IMG/VR virus record: IMGVR_UViG_3300009684_000144
Span: 1 to 27,254 of that record
Length of the DNA stretch: 27,254 bases
Direction: 5' to 3' (one strand)
DNA from: a virus
The position numbers and the translations under genes were made by a program. This document shows, piece by piece, positions 1-7,352 of the stretch. Under the pieces are notes generated by a model. It worked only from the letters and a program-made list of their open reading frames with translations, made no database searches and was not told where the DNA came from. Numbering within the stretch: the stretch's first letter is position 1; each line of letters opens with the position of its first letter.

Positions 1-743
1 CCTTGAGTGCCTTGAGTGCCTTGATTACCTTGGTATCCCTGGAAACCTTGATTTCCTTGGAAGCCTTGATTGCCTTGGGCACCTTGATTGCCTTGCACCC
101 CTTCGCCTGGAAATCCACGAAATCCCTGTGCTCCTTGACTGCCCTGGACGCCTTCACCTTGATAGCCTTGAAAACCTTGAAAACCAGTTGCTCCTTGATA
201 GCCTTGACGTCCCTGAGCACCTTGAGCACCATTGGCTCCTTGATATCCCTGGAAGCCTTGATTGCCCTGGAAGCCTTGATTGCCCTGCGCACCAACACTA
301 CCATCATAACCTAGTATACCCATACTACCAGTAAATCCAGCACCCTGTGTTCCTTGGAATCCTTGATTGCCCTGATATCCTTGAAAACCTTGATAACCTT
401 GATTACCTTGATAGCCTTGTCGTCCTTGGGCTCCTTGATATCCTTGGAATCCTTGTGATCCAGTTGCGCCTTGATAGCCTTGTCGTCCTTGGGCTCCTTG
501 ATAGCCCTGGAATCCTTGATAACCTTGATTGCCTTGATAGCCCTGTCGTCCTTGGGCTCCTTGATTGCCCTGTCGTCCTTGGGCTCCTCGATTTCCAGTA
601 TCTCCCTTGGTTCCTAGTAATAGTTGAGCTTTTTCAACAGTCAATGTCGAATTTACTGCTGAATCTTGTACAATGAACAGCGTTTCCCCCGGCGTAGGAT
701 TGTTTAAGACGGGTAAAGTAATTAAGTCTGGTCTAGTGGTCAT
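1..743 (-). CDS. Collagen-like fibre protein, 3' end outside window
   Basis: The minus-strand frame opens at an ATG at 741-743 and stays open to the left edge, so the gene is partial. The first ~45 residues form a non-repetitive head (MTTRPDLITLPVLN...), followed by at least 190 residues of Gly-X-Y triplets dominated by GNQG, GAQG, GRQG and GYQG. Collagen-like triplets form trimeric rods, and in phages they occur in tail fibres and other virion appendages. Gln at the third position replaces the hydroxyproline of animal collagen. A GATAAATA box at 772-779, one mismatch from the T4 late octamer, lies 28 nt upstream. The plus-strand open frames in this stretch are reading-frame echoes of the repeat. 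The structural role is inferred from composition. Confidence 0.85.
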   Translation of the reverse strand, partial: MTTRPDLITLPVLNNPTPGETLFIVQDSAVNSTLTVEKAQLLLGTKGDTGNRGAQGRQGNQGAQGRQGYQGNQGYQGFQGYQGAQGRQGYQGATGSQGFQGYQGAQGRQGYQGNQGYQGFQGYQGNQGFQGTQGAGFTGSMGILGYDGSVGAQGNQGFQGNQGFQGYQGANGAQGAQGRQGYQGATGFQGFQGYQGEGVQGSQGAQGFRGFPGEGVQGNQGAQGNQGFQGNQGFQGYQGNQGTQGTQ

Positions 744-771
744 TGATCTGATACCTATTATATATTTAGAG

Positions 772-779
772 TATTTATC
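772..779 (-). promoter_or_regulatory. Possible late promoter of the collagen-like gene
   Basis: On the minus strand the octamer GATAAATA lies 28 nt before the ATG. It differs by one base from the T4 late motif TATAAATA. No -35 element is needed for that class. Confidence 0.35.
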
Positions 780-825
780 AGCATCTGTTATACCCTAAAT
801 TATACAATATTTACCTGCAAGACCC

Positions 826-2088
826 TTATATTTTCAAGGTGTGCGGGAGTCTAGGTTCGCCGTCTTTTACACAGACCAACCATGCAGTTACCACGGGAAC
901 ATTGATACTGCGCAGCCATTCATTGGGAAACCAAGTTTCTCTGCGGAATTCTTGGAATCTAATTGTGGTATTTCTAATGTACTTGCCTACATTATAGTCG
1001 GTATAATAAAGAAAGCTGTTTTCGTTCCAATAACTTACGTGAGTAGGATCCTGGAATGCTCCGCGCCCATCTGTACTAGGCACTTCAATAAAGGCCCAGC
1101 CGCCATGTGCCAATACCCTATGTATCTCACGCATGGTTTTAATGGGGTCTTTCAAGTGTTCTATAACATGGCTAGCGTTGAGCACACCTACACTGTTATC
1201 AGGTAAGGGAATGCCTTGGTTCAAGTCACAGTTTATATCACCATCCTCTTGATCAATAACCAAGTATCCAGGTTTGCGATTGATGCCACCTCCCATATCC
1301 ACTTTGAGCAGTCCCTTAAGATCAGCATCTTTTTCTGCTAGAGCAACTGCGTAGTAATTAAACAGTTCCACAGTTTTGGTTTGTATATCTTGATTACGTT
1401 TAAGGAATGTGTTTTCTCCAGTGACACGATAGATATACAGAACCTTGGCAATGTGATGCATCTTAGTGGCCAGATAAGTTCTAATACAAAGTTCGTGATC
1501 ATCACAGATAGCCAGTTCAGGATTGTGTCCACCAATCTCATGATAGGTAGTGGTTCGCCATGCTCTAACGTGATCAGGTGCATACCAGATATAACCTATG
1601 CTGTGACTGCTGGGTGCAAATGTATTCATGGCAATTAGATCTCGCTCACCCCATTTGTAATCACGATGCGTCCAACCAAATGCAGGATTGTAGGGAATAA
1701 ATGTATCGGTCATGTGATAAACAGCATCGTCACTATAGGCAAAACCCACTTCAGGATCTTGAAATGCTTGATTCAATTCTTCTAAACAATCTTCAGTAAG
1801 AATGTCATCGTGGTCCACTTCCACTAGGACACTGCCTTCTCCCAAAGAAAATGCTGCCTGTTTTACAGCACCTACATTGGTATTATTGATCTCGGTTCTA
1901 ACGATTCTAACTTTTGAATTTAATCGAATTGATTCAGGGATATGTCTTACCTGGCATTTGCCATTGAGATATAATATCCATTCCCAATCTGTGTATGTTT
2001 GATTGACAATACTAGCGTAGAGTTCTAATAAAAAAGTGGGGTCTTTTTGATTGTGAGTAGGGGTAATAATGCTAAATTTATGTTTCAT
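826..2088 (-). CDS. GT2 glycosyltransferase fused to SAM-dependent methyltransferase
   Basis: This 420-aa protein has two domains. Residues 1-~240 are a GT-A fold family 2 glycosyltransferase: the opening FSIITPTHNQ, then VDHDD at 91-95 as the metal and sugar-nucleotide DxD-type site. Residues ~258-400 are a class I methyltransferase of the type-11 kind: DLNQGIPLPDNSV near 288-300, then ASHVIEHL at 305-312, followed by the helix REIHRVLAHGG. Phage enzymes of this build are expected to add and methylate sugars on virion proteins, DNA or host glycans; the substrate cannot be read from sequence. The ATG lies 3 nt after the stop of the oxygenase-like gene upstream, with no clear Shine-Dalgarno, so coupled translation is likely. 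Confidence 0.85.
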   Translation of the reverse strand: MKHKFSIITPTHNQKDPTFLLELYASIVNQTYTDWEWILYLNGKCQVRHIPESIRLNSKVRIVRTEINNTNVGAVKQAAFSLGEGSVLVEVDHDDILTEDCLEELNQAFQDPEVGFAYSDDAVYHMTDTFIPYNPAFGWTHRDYKWGERDLIAMNTFAPSSHSIGYIWYAPDHVRAWRTTTYHEIGGHNPELAICDDHELCIRTYLATKMHHIAKVLYIYRVTGENTFLKRNQDIQTKTVELFNYYAVALAEKDADLKGLLKVDMGGGINRKPGYLVIDQEDGDINCDLNQGIPLPDNSVGVLNASHVIEHLKDPIKTMREIHRVLAHGGWAFIEVPSTDGRGAFQDPTHVSYWNENSFLYYTDYNVGKYIRNTTIRFQEFRRETWFPNEWLRSINVPVVTAWLVCVKDGEPRLPHTLKI

Positions 2089-2091
2089 GGG

Positions 2092-2658
2092 TTAGTCAAA
2101 AAAGAATAAGTGGATCAATCTAGCGTCATGTATAGTTTGACCAAAGTAAGGGCCTGCTGCATGAATGCACTGAGCATCCATAATCACTAATCTATTATAT
2201 ACATTGGCCACAGAGTCTACAATTTGAAATTTAGTGCTATCTAAATATCCTCCGGCAAATGCCCCATTGATGGTTGCATCACCAGAATGTCGTGCACCAG
2301 TTAGAGTTGATGCTAACAAGTTTGTTCCACTCTGATACGGAGCATTGGGAGTTAGATAGATCATAGCTGCCCATTTTTGCGAGTCGTGATGGTAGACTTG
2401 CGGATCTTTGGCTGTGGTATATTGAAATTTACCACAGTGGCTATGTGATTCATTGAAATGTACAATTGGTTGCCCAATTATTTTTTCAAATGCTTCTCGA
2501 GTGCCATCGGCTATACATTGGTCAATGCTTCTAAAACCTTTGTAGAATCTTAGATCTTCTTGGTATTCGGACTTGAGCGCCAATGATCTAGTATGGTCAG
2601 GATCATCATAGAAATCATCTACGACAAATAGTTTTGGTTTGGATTTTGAAAGTATCAT
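2092..2658 (-). CDS. 2OG-Fe(II) oxygenase-like protein (DUF6445-type)
   Basis: The 188-aa protein has the facial-triad arrangement of 2-oxoglutarate/Fe(II) dioxygenases: H90-x-D92 in VYHHDSQKW, a distal H166 in CIHAAGPYFG, and R180 in DARLIHLFFF as a candidate 2OG-carboxylate ligand. A strand AAMIYLTP follows the HxD, as in the double-stranded beta-helix fold. Such enzymes hydroxylate proteins, sugars or nucleobases. Its position directly before the glycosyltransferase-methyltransferase gene suggests a joint modification pathway, which is inference. A TATAAT on the minus strand at 2669-2674 lies upstream of the ATG. Confidence 0.75.
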   Translation of the reverse strand: MILSKSKPKLFVVDDFYDDPDHTRSLALKSEYQEDLRFYKGFRSIDQCIADGTREAFEKIIGQPIVHFNESHSHCGKFQYTTAKDPQVYHHDSQKWAAMIYLTPNAPYQSGTNLLASTLTGARHSGDATINGAFAGGYLDSTKFQIVDSVANVYNRLVIMDAQCIHAAGPYFGQTIHDARLIHLFFFD

Positions 2659-2668
2659 AATGTTAAAT

Positions 2669-2697
2669 ATTATAGCAGTATTTAACAGAGAAGCAAA
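2669..2697 (-). promoter_or_regulatory. Weak sigma70-type promoter for the oxygenase operon
   Basis: On the minus strand TATAAT occupies 2674-2669. At 17 bp spacing the -35 would be TTTGCT (2697-2692), a poor match. The start codon is 10 nt past the -10. Confidence 0.3.
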
Positions 2698-2716
2698 CCT
2701 TTATTTTTATTTTTGG

Positions 2717-2745
2717 TTGCTCTTTGGAAAAAAACATGTTATAAT
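2717..2745 (+). promoter_or_regulatory. Promoter of the HNH gene
   Basis: TTGCTC at 2717-2722, a 17-bp spacer and a perfect TATAAT at 2740-2745. It leaves a leader of about 28 nt before the ATG at 2780. Confidence 0.5.
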
Positions 2746-2779
2746 TAAGCACAGATTTAATTACATAAATAATATTATC

Positions 2780-3292
2780 ATGTCAGCAACACTTATCCTT
2801 AATGCAGATGCATCCCCGATCTCAGTACTTCCATTGAGTGTTATCTCTTGGGAAGATGCTATACAATATATGGTATTGGATAAAGCCACGGTTCTGGAAT
2901 GGTATGAAGATTGGGTTGTACACAGCGCCACCTGGGAAACTCGTGTTCCTGCTGTTATGATTCTTAAGGATTACCAAAAGAAAAAGACCGGTGTGCGCTT
3001 TTCCAAGCAAAATGTATTCCTACGTGATCTATACACTTGCCAATACTGTGGTACTGATGTAACTGGCAGAACTGCCACATTAGACCACGTGCTGCCAGTT
3101 AGCCTGGGCGGTAAGACCACGTTTGAGAACACCTGCTGTGCCTGCGCTCGTTGCAATGCCAACAAGGGCAATGATAAGAAGATTGTTCCCAAAGTCAAGC
3201 CTATCAAACCTACCTACTTCCAATTGGTAGACAAGCGTAAGAAGATGCGGTTTGATCTGCGTCATCCAAGTTGGGCAGCGTACCTGGAATAA
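2780..3292 (+). CDS. HNH endonuclease
   Basis: The start is placed at ATG 2780 (170 aa) because it follows a TATAAT promoter and opens the conserved MSATLILNADASP sequence; the longer frame from 2639 would begin upstream of that promoter. The nuclease domain spans residues ~80-135. It has a zinc knuckle C87xxC90 and C122xxC125, the metal-binding D102-H103 of the first HNH strand, N117 in FENT, and N126 within CNANKG. The N-terminal ~75 residues are typical of small standalone phage HNH proteins. It could be a homing-type nuclease or a DNA-processing enzyme. It is monocistronic and points against its neighbours, as mobile HNH genes often do. Confidence 0.85.
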   Translation: MSATLILNADASPISVLPLSVISWEDAIQYMVLDKATVLEWYEDWVVHSATWETRVPAVMILKDYQKKKTGVRFSKQNVFLRDLYTCQYCGTDVTGRTATLDHVLPVSLGGKTTFENTCCACARCNANKGNDKKIVPKVKPIKPTYFQLVDKRKKMRFDLRHPSWAAYLE

Positions 3293-3294
3293 AG

Positions 3295-3319
3295 AAAAAG
3301 CCCCTAAGGGGCTTTTTTT
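3295..3319. terminator. Bidirectional intrinsic terminator
   Basis: AAAAAGCCCC and GGGGCTTTTT pair around a TAA loop, with a T-run on both strands. It ends the plus-strand HNH gene three nt after its stop and also closes the minus-strand ligase/IF-1 operon, whose last stop codon sits at its edge. Confidence 0.9.
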
Positions 3320-3530
3320 ATGACCATGTTAAAATGAACAGCATATATTGCTTTGAGTCATGCCATTTGACATTCAGTTTGGAATGACGATTCTTACTTT
3401 TGGCCACAGTTGCCTTGTAGGGTTTGAGAGCCTGTTCTATACTTGCTTCGGGGTCTGTGGCCATGTTATGGGCTACAAAGTTATTGAAATAACTACCAAC
3501 GTCAAATCTGTTGTATTGACGCTTGATCAT
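3318..3530 (-). CDS. Small protein of unknown function, coupled to IF-1
   Basis: The 70-aa protein is basic and aromatic-rich (begins [15 protein letters not shown]), with no transmembrane segment or motif I recognise. Its ATG overlaps the IF-1 stop by 4 nt (ATGA arrangement), so it is translated by reinitiation from the same mRNA. It is the last gene before the bidirectional terminator. The basic middle part ([16 protein letters not shown]) would fit nucleic-acid or ribosome binding, but this is only a composition argument. It does not resemble the small ribosomal proteins bS21 or bS18 by eye. Confidence 0.6.
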   Translation of the reverse strand: MIKRQYNRFDVGSYFNNFVAHNMATDPEASIEQALKPYKATVAKSKNRHSKLNVKWHDSKQYMLFILTWS

Positions 3531-3748
3531 CGTTCTCTATAGGTAATCCGGCACTTTGATAAGTCGTAAACTGACATTTCAGTCTTGACTCGATCACCCA
3601 GCAAGATTTGAATTTTATTTTGGCGCATACGTCCACTGATGTGACCCAATACCAGGGCCTTGTTTTCTAACCTAACTCGAAACATGGCGCCGGGTAGTAC
3701 TTCCTCTACTATACCAGCCATTTCGATTGTATCTTCTGCTTTTGCCAC
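3527..3748 (-). CDS. infA: Translation initiation factor IF-1
   Basis: The 73-aa product is close in length to bacterial IF-1 (about 72 aa) and follows it almost throughout: an [22 protein letters not shown] opening strand pair, then [19 protein letters not shown], then [11 protein letters not shown] at the end, the signature of this single S1-like OB-fold protein. IF-1 binds the 30S A site during initiation and helps IF-2 and IF-3. The start is GTG at 3746-3748, placed directly after the TAA of the preceding gene, so translation is coupled. Family identity is very clear; the role in infection (biasing host ribosomes to phage mRNA) is inference. The GTG start would keep its level moderate. 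Confidence 0.95.
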   Translation of the reverse strand: MAKAEDTIEMAGIVEEVLPGAMFRVRLENKALVLGHISGRMRQNKIQILLGDRVKTEMSVYDLSKCRITYRER

Positions 3749-3991
3749 TTACAAAGTTTCTCCCTTTAATCCTTTGATTACCATATCTTTGGCCCGTTGA
3801 TCTAAGTCTTTTTTTTCAGCTGCAAGCATTAACTCAGCCATTGTTTTTGTGTATTCAACAACGGCCACGCTGCCTGCATCAGTCCAATGATCATAGTCAG
3901 TGCTTATTTTGCTGCGGTAGTAGTATTTACTGTTATTCAGCAATTCCAGCATACTACTATATAAAATATCCTTTAATGCAGCTTTTTCCAT
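3749..3991 (-). CDS. Conserved phage protein of unknown function
   Basis: The 80-aa form starting at ATG 3989-3991 is preferred because it begins one base after the ligase stop; longer in-frame starts would lie inside the ligase gene. The protein is charged and predicted helical, ending in DLDQRAKDMVIKGLKGETL, with a Tyr-rich segment (KYYYRS) near residue 20. I recognise no domain. It sits between ligase and IF-1 and is transcribed with both, which fits an early metabolism operon. Confidence 0.7.
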   Translation of the reverse strand: MEKAALKDILYSSMLELLNNSKYYYRSKISTDYDHWTDAGSVAVVEYTKTMAELMLAAEKKDLDQRAKDMVIKGLKGETL

Positions 3992-3992
3992 G

Positions 3993-5309
3993 TTAGATTT
4001 TTTCACCAGCCATGAAGCCACGGAAACGCAGGAAGCGCGGAAAGCGTAGGCTATAAGTGCCATCTTGATTTTGTGTAATAGCATCTGCTCTCACTTCTAC
4101 AATTTGACGGGACAAGGTATCACGACTTTCCCAAAAACTAATTCGATCATCGTCACTAAAACCAGTGCCACAGTTGACAACAATATCTTTACCATCGTCG
4201 TGCCCGGCACAGACCAATGCACCCAGGCGTCCTGCATTTTTGCCAGTACCTTCTTCAACTGCTGTGACTTCCAAAGACACTTCAATAAAGGGTTTCATTT
4301 TGAGCCAGCTTACTGTGCGTTTGCACTCGTATACGGCATCTAGATCTTTGATCATAATGCCTTCAAAGCCTGCTTCAATAGCGTCTTTGTTGTATTGTTT
4401 GAATTCCAATTCACCAACATAACTATCCAGATCAACTTCAATCTGTGGAATAATATCAATGCTGCCAACTCGATCAAACACTGCCTTCATACTGCGCAGT
4501 AAAGCACTACGACGGCGCTGACCCATGGTGCTGGAACCGCGTTGGAATTCGCTAAGTGGCAGAATGTCAAACAGCATGAGACGTGCATCTTCACTCTTGA
4601 CATCACTCTTGCGGTGCACCTGTTTCATCAAGGCTTGGAAGCTAGAACTAACCATTTCACCATCTAGAACCATGCTGCGATCAAACAACTCAATGTTGGC
4701 TTCAATTGCCGCGGTAATATGGCTAAAGTTTTCCAGCAAGGTACCATTGCGGCTGTACATGGTAGCAGTACGATTTTCTGCATTGACCACTGTGATCACA
4801 CGAACGCCATCCAGCTTGGGTTCTAGCAGTTTCTTGCCTGTGATTTTCTTTTCATATTTGGCACCATCATGTGCCAACATGCATTCAAATACAGGGATAG
4901 TAAATTGTGGATAAGCCTTTTTGCACACACGATTGACCGTGCCTTCAGTAAAACCTGCTCGCATATCATTGATAAGAATACGTCGATACCAATCGTTCCA
5001 TTGGCTCTGTGTGCTGGCAGCAAGTGCTAGTTCAATAGCATCACGGGCATCATGTCCAGTAAGTTGGCGTGTAGATAGTAGGTGGCACAGTTCTTTAAAT
5101 GCAACCCAGGGAAGACCTTGACCATCTGGGCCACTGTGACTGGGAACTTTTTTAACACCAAATGTAATCATTGGGTCATAGCATAGACGCAGACCTTCAA
5201 ACAATTCCACGTTGTCAGCTTTGGCTTCTGCTTCCAGAATGGCTTCTTTATTCAATCGACTAGAGTGTTCTTCTAGACTACGGATAATACCGTCGCAATG
5301 TGAGTTCAT
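3993..5309 (-). CDS. ATP-dependent DNA ligase
   Basis: The 438-aa protein has the nucleotidyltransferase motifs in order: motif I PKLDGVR with the adenylated K165; LDGEMV at 215-220; LMLFDIL near 245; motif IV FEGIMIKD at 315-322; and motif V SWLKMKP at 334-340. Residues ~345-438 form the OB-fold. An N-terminal region of ~140 residues precedes motif I, as in T4-type ligases. It seals nicks during phage DNA replication and repair, forming an enzyme-AMP intermediate. It leads the operon ligase, 80-aa protein, IF-1, 70-aa protein, and has an early-type promoter 24 nt upstream plus an AAGGG ribosome site. Confidence 0.93.
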   Translation of the reverse strand: MNSHCDGIIRSLEEHSSRLNKEAILEAEAKADNVELFEGLRLCYDPMITFGVKKVPSHSGPDGQGLPWVAFKELCHLLSTRQLTGHDARDAIELALAASTQSQWNDWYRRILINDMRAGFTEGTVNRVCKKAYPQFTIPVFECMLAHDGAKYEKKITGKKLLEPKLDGVRVITVVNAENRTATMYSRNGTLLENFSHITAAIEANIELFDRSMVLDGEMVSSSFQALMKQVHRKSDVKSEDARLMLFDILPLSEFQRGSSTMGQRRRSALLRSMKAVFDRVGSIDIIPQIEVDLDSYVGELEFKQYNKDAIEAGFEGIMIKDLDAVYECKRTVSWLKMKPFIEVSLEVTAVEEGTGKNAGRLGALVCAGHDDGKDIVVNCGTGFSDDDRISFWESRDTLSRQIVEVRADAITQNQDGTYSLRFPRFLRFRGFMAGEKI

Positions 5310-5339
5310 TTAATACCCTTGTTGGTGTGTAATATATAG

Positions 5340-5368
5340 ATTATACACTAGATTGTAAAGCATGTCAA
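5340..5368 (-). promoter_or_regulatory. Early-type promoter of the ligase/IF-1 operon
   Basis: On the minus strand TTGACA (5368-5363), a 17-bp spacer and TATAAT (5345-5340). Both hexamers are perfect, and the leader that follows is ACAC-rich like those of the right-hand early genes. Confidence 0.85.
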
Positions 5369-5381
5369 CCTGATTCTGGAT

Positions 5382-5389
5382 TATAAATA
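5382..5389 (+). promoter_or_regulatory. T4-late-type promoter octamer
   Basis: An exact TATAAATA lies 17 nt before the ATG at 5407. There is no TTGACA at the right distance on this strand, as expected for the late class. This suggests that the divergent pair ligase (early) and 5407 gene (late) are expressed at different times. Confidence 0.5.
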
Positions 5390-5406
5390 CATTGTGAGGT
5401 AACATT

Positions 5407-5742
5407 ATGAACTACTGGTCAAGAGAAAATACCAAAGAATGGATTGCTCAACTTGAGGATCGAATCGAGGATATTGAGCACTACCTCAATAAAGCCATGA
5501 TATGGTGCGATCAACGTGGCATAGACGACGATAGAGTTGTGTTTATGTGCTGCTTCCTAACCTGCATTTGGGTTAGCCAACTGCGCTGTGAAGAAATAAC
5601 CTATGTTGAACTTATGGAAATCCTGGGCGTAGAAGCCCTGGATAGCGATAAAGAAAAGTTCTACGAACTAGATGATAGATATATAGGACTAACTCATAAC
5701 GAGTTGCTGGCCAACGCTGTTGCCCACTTTGATATTGATTAA
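5407..5742 (+). CDS. Acidic protein of unknown function
   Basis: The 111-aa protein is strongly acidic, with a helical N-terminus ([18 protein letters not shown]) and a hydrophobic Cys-rich centre ([18 protein letters not shown], residues ~45-62) that could be a buried helix or a membrane segment. A GAGGT ribosome site lies 7 nt before the ATG and an exact T4-late octamer lies 17 nt upstream. Its last 4 bases overlap the end of the convergent Fe-S carrier gene. No family is recognised. Confidence 0.75.
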   Translation: MNYWSRENTKEWIAQLEDRIEDIEHYLNKAMIWCDQRGIDDDRVVFMCCFLTCIWVSQLRCEEITYVELMEILGVEALDSDKEKFYELDDRYIGLTHNELLANAVAHFDID

Positions 5743-6068
5743 ACTGAAAAAGAACTACCGCAACCACAGGTAGTAGTGGCGTTGGGGTTGTTGATTACAA
5801 ATTGTGACCCCATGAGTTCTTCAACATAATCCAAGGTAGCACCCTGCATATACTGCATACTCATTGCATCTACCAATAGAATCATTCCAGGTTTACGGAT
5901 AACAAAATCATCATCATTTTGAGTATCGTCGAGCGTAAATCCATAACTGAAACCTGAACAGCCACCACCTTGTACAAAGGCACGCATCCGGGTATTGGGA
6001 TTGTTTTCTTCGGCTAGGATATCTGCTATTTTTAGTATAGCAGATCCAGTAATTTCAATTTGTTCCAT
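5739..6068 (-). CDS. erpA: A-type iron-sulfur carrier (ErpA/IscA/HesB family)
   Basis: The 109-aa protein has the full length of the family and its three cluster ligands: C37 in [11 protein letters not shown], and C101 and C103 in the C-terminal [12 protein letters not shown]. The central segment with [31 protein letters not shown] matches ErpA/IscA closely. These proteins receive a [4Fe-4S] or [2Fe-2S] cluster from the assembly scaffold and pass it to apo-enzymes. As all ligands are intact, it is probably functional. In a phage it may mature Fe-S enzymes needed during infection; this is inference. It follows a small basic gene by 2 nt in the lysin cluster. The ErpA label over IscA is a best guess. 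Confidence 0.92.
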   Translation of the reverse strand: MEQIEITGSAILKIADILAEENNPNTRMRAFVQGGGCSGFSYGFTLDDTQNDDDFVIRKPGMILLVDAMSMQYMQGATLDYVEELMGSQFVINNPNATTTCGCGSSFSV

Positions 6069-6070
6069 GC

Positions 6071-6331
6071 TTACTTTCTTGTAGGGCCGCTGTAGTCTTT
6101 GACTTTGCCACCATGGCGTTCACTTTTGGCTTTCTTGCCTTTGAGTCTGACACCACTACCTTTAACACCTTGTTGTCCCGTGCCATCGGTATGTTCGCTG
6201 TCATGCTTGAGTAATCCGTGACTGACACACTGACCATATCTCACATTGCTAAGACGGGAGCGACCTATCGAGCATTGGCTAGCAGTAGGTGCAGGTAAGT
6301 GTTTTTCAGTAAGCAGTTCTAAGATTCGCAT
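6071..6331 (-). CDS. Small basic protein of unknown function
   Basis: The start at ATG 6329-6331 (86 aa) is chosen over an upstream TTG because AGG lies just before it and the N-terminus [10 protein letters not shown] is of a kind common in phage proteins. The C-terminal half is rich in Lys, Gly, His and Ser ([28 protein letters not shown]), looks disordered and could bind nucleic acid. Two Cys residues occur (C19 and C35). It lies between a membrane protein and the Fe-S carrier in one minus-strand cluster. Confidence 0.6.
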   Translation of the reverse strand: MRILELLTEKHLPAPTASQCSIGRSRLSNVRYGQCVSHGLLKHDSEHTDGTGQQGVKGSGVRLKGKKAKSERHGGKVKDYSGPTRK

Positions 6332-6346
6332 ACACCTATTTATCAA

Positions 6347-6673
6347 TCACTTGAAGAGAATCAGTCCCATGATCAAAGTTTGTGCAGCAAAGCCCAAGCA
6401 GATTGTGGCAATATACAAAAAGTTGCGTTCAATTAGACTTTTAAAGAACAAGGTAATCAAGGCGCTCCAGACGAACACCATGAGATCCACTGGTGGTAGC
6501 CTGTCACTTTGAGCCAGAAGCACTGCAACCAGTGTAGGGATGCTGGCAAAGTGCAGCATGATAATGGTAATCCATCCCAGTGTATGTGCGCTGATCCTGC
6601 CCAAATGATCACGTAAAAATACGTAGACTGCTTCGGGTGCATGGCCAATTTTTTCCAGAATAACCGTTTTCAT
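6347..6673 (-). CDS. Integral membrane protein with three predicted helices
   Basis: The 108-aa protein has hydrophobic segments at ~30-54, ~62-79 and ~84-107. The N-terminal ~25 residues are amphipathic and cytoplasmic by the positive-inside rule (RDHLGR before helix 1). An AAGGA ribosome site precedes the ATG. It follows the SleB lysin gene by 8 nt, a position where holins are often found. However, three helices without a charged tail are not diagnostic, so holin is only a possibility. Confidence 0.7.
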   Translation of the reverse strand: MKTVILEKIGHAPEAVYVFLRDHLGRISAHTLGWITIIMLHFASIPTLVAVLLAQSDRLPPVDLMVFVWSALITLFFKSLIERNFLYIATICLGFAAQTLIMGLILFK

Positions 6674-6681
6674 TTTGATCC

Positions 6682-7260
6682 TTAATTATAAAAAATATGA
6701 TGTCCAATATGTGCCACAGGCTTCTTACCCCAATTGGGATTGATGTAGTCCCCATGAAAGTATAAAGCATTCTTCAAACTAGGTAAGGTGAACCCTTCTA
6801 GCAGAACTTTTTTAGCCACAGCCTCACTCTCAGTGTAGTTAGCCCGATTTACAGGTTTGAAAGAAATTTCTCTATCGCATACCCAAGAGAACTGGCATAG
6901 CACTTTTGTATATACTATATTCTTTTGGTAAATGACCTTACAGATATCTCCGGAGAATTCCCCACTGTTGGCTCTGTTAATTGTCACCTGTGCCACGGCC
7001 ACTTTGCCTTCAAATGGCTCACCACCTGCTTCGTGGTAAATGTTTTTAGAGAGACATGCCAATTGGCGTTCTCTTATTTCTAGTGTAACCTGTGCGGTTT
7101 CAGTTACTTCAGTTCGGGATAATTTGTTAGACACTGCCCAATTTAGCAATGAAACAGATCCCATCAATCCAATGACCATTAGCAAGATGCTAATAATTTT
7201 AAGAACGGACGATGAAGATTCTGTCGGTGTCTGTTCCCGGTCTAGCGCAATATCAGTCAT
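6682..7260 (-). CDS. SleB-type cell wall hydrolase with signal anchor (lysin)
   Basis: The 192-aa protein has a single N-terminal membrane helix (~19-43, VLKIISILLMVIGLMGSVSL) and a C-terminal Hydrolase_2 domain (~68-192). The domain begins CLSKNIYHEAGGEPFEGK, with E77 as the candidate catalytic acid, continues AVAQVTINRA, and ends ALYFHGDYINPNW. SleB-family enzymes are lytic transglycosylases or amidase-like enzymes of peptidoglycan. A retained N-terminal helix suggests export by the host Sec system as a signal-arrest-release type endolysin. A very strong AAAGGAGGT ribosome site lies 6 nt before the ATG. It heads the cluster with the membrane protein, the 86-aa protein and the Fe-S carrier. 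Confidence 0.88.
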   Translation of the reverse strand: MTDIALDREQTPTESSSSVLKIISILLMVIGLMGSVSLLNWAVSNKLSRTEVTETAQVTLEIRERQLACLSKNIYHEAGGEPFEGKVAVAQVTINRANSGEFSGDICKVIYQKNIVYTKVLCQFSWVCDREISFKPVNRANYTESEAVAKKVLLEGFTLPSLKNALYFHGDYINPNWGKKPVAHIGHHIFYN

Positions 7261-7293
7261 AATGACCTCCTTTTTCGTTAGCGGTTAAGTAGT

Positions 7294-7328
7294 TATCAAT
7301 AAAATGCAACTTTAGCACTTTATTGATA
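7294..7328 (-). terminator. AT-rich hairpin after the 1363-aa gene
   Basis: TATCAATAAA (7294-7303) and TTTATTGATA (7319-7328) form a perfect 10-bp inverted repeat with a 15-nt loop, about 25 nt past the stop of the large surface-protein gene. It could end that transcript or act as an operator for the lysin cluster; it has no clear T-run. Confidence 0.35.
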
Positions 7329-7352
7329 CAAAGTCAACGGCGTTTGGAGGAA

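Noticed and set aside
3-676. Plus-strand open frames rich in Leu, Asp and Pro
   Set aside because: They are the antisense reading of the Gly-X-Y repeat in the collagen-like gene.
4065-5121. Plus-strand open frames within the ligase gene
   Set aside because: They lie antisense to a gene with clear motifs, and lack ribosome sites.
6347-6673. Firm holin call for the three-helix protein next to the lysin
   Set aside because: Position is suggestive, but there is no family-specific sequence; left as a membrane protein.
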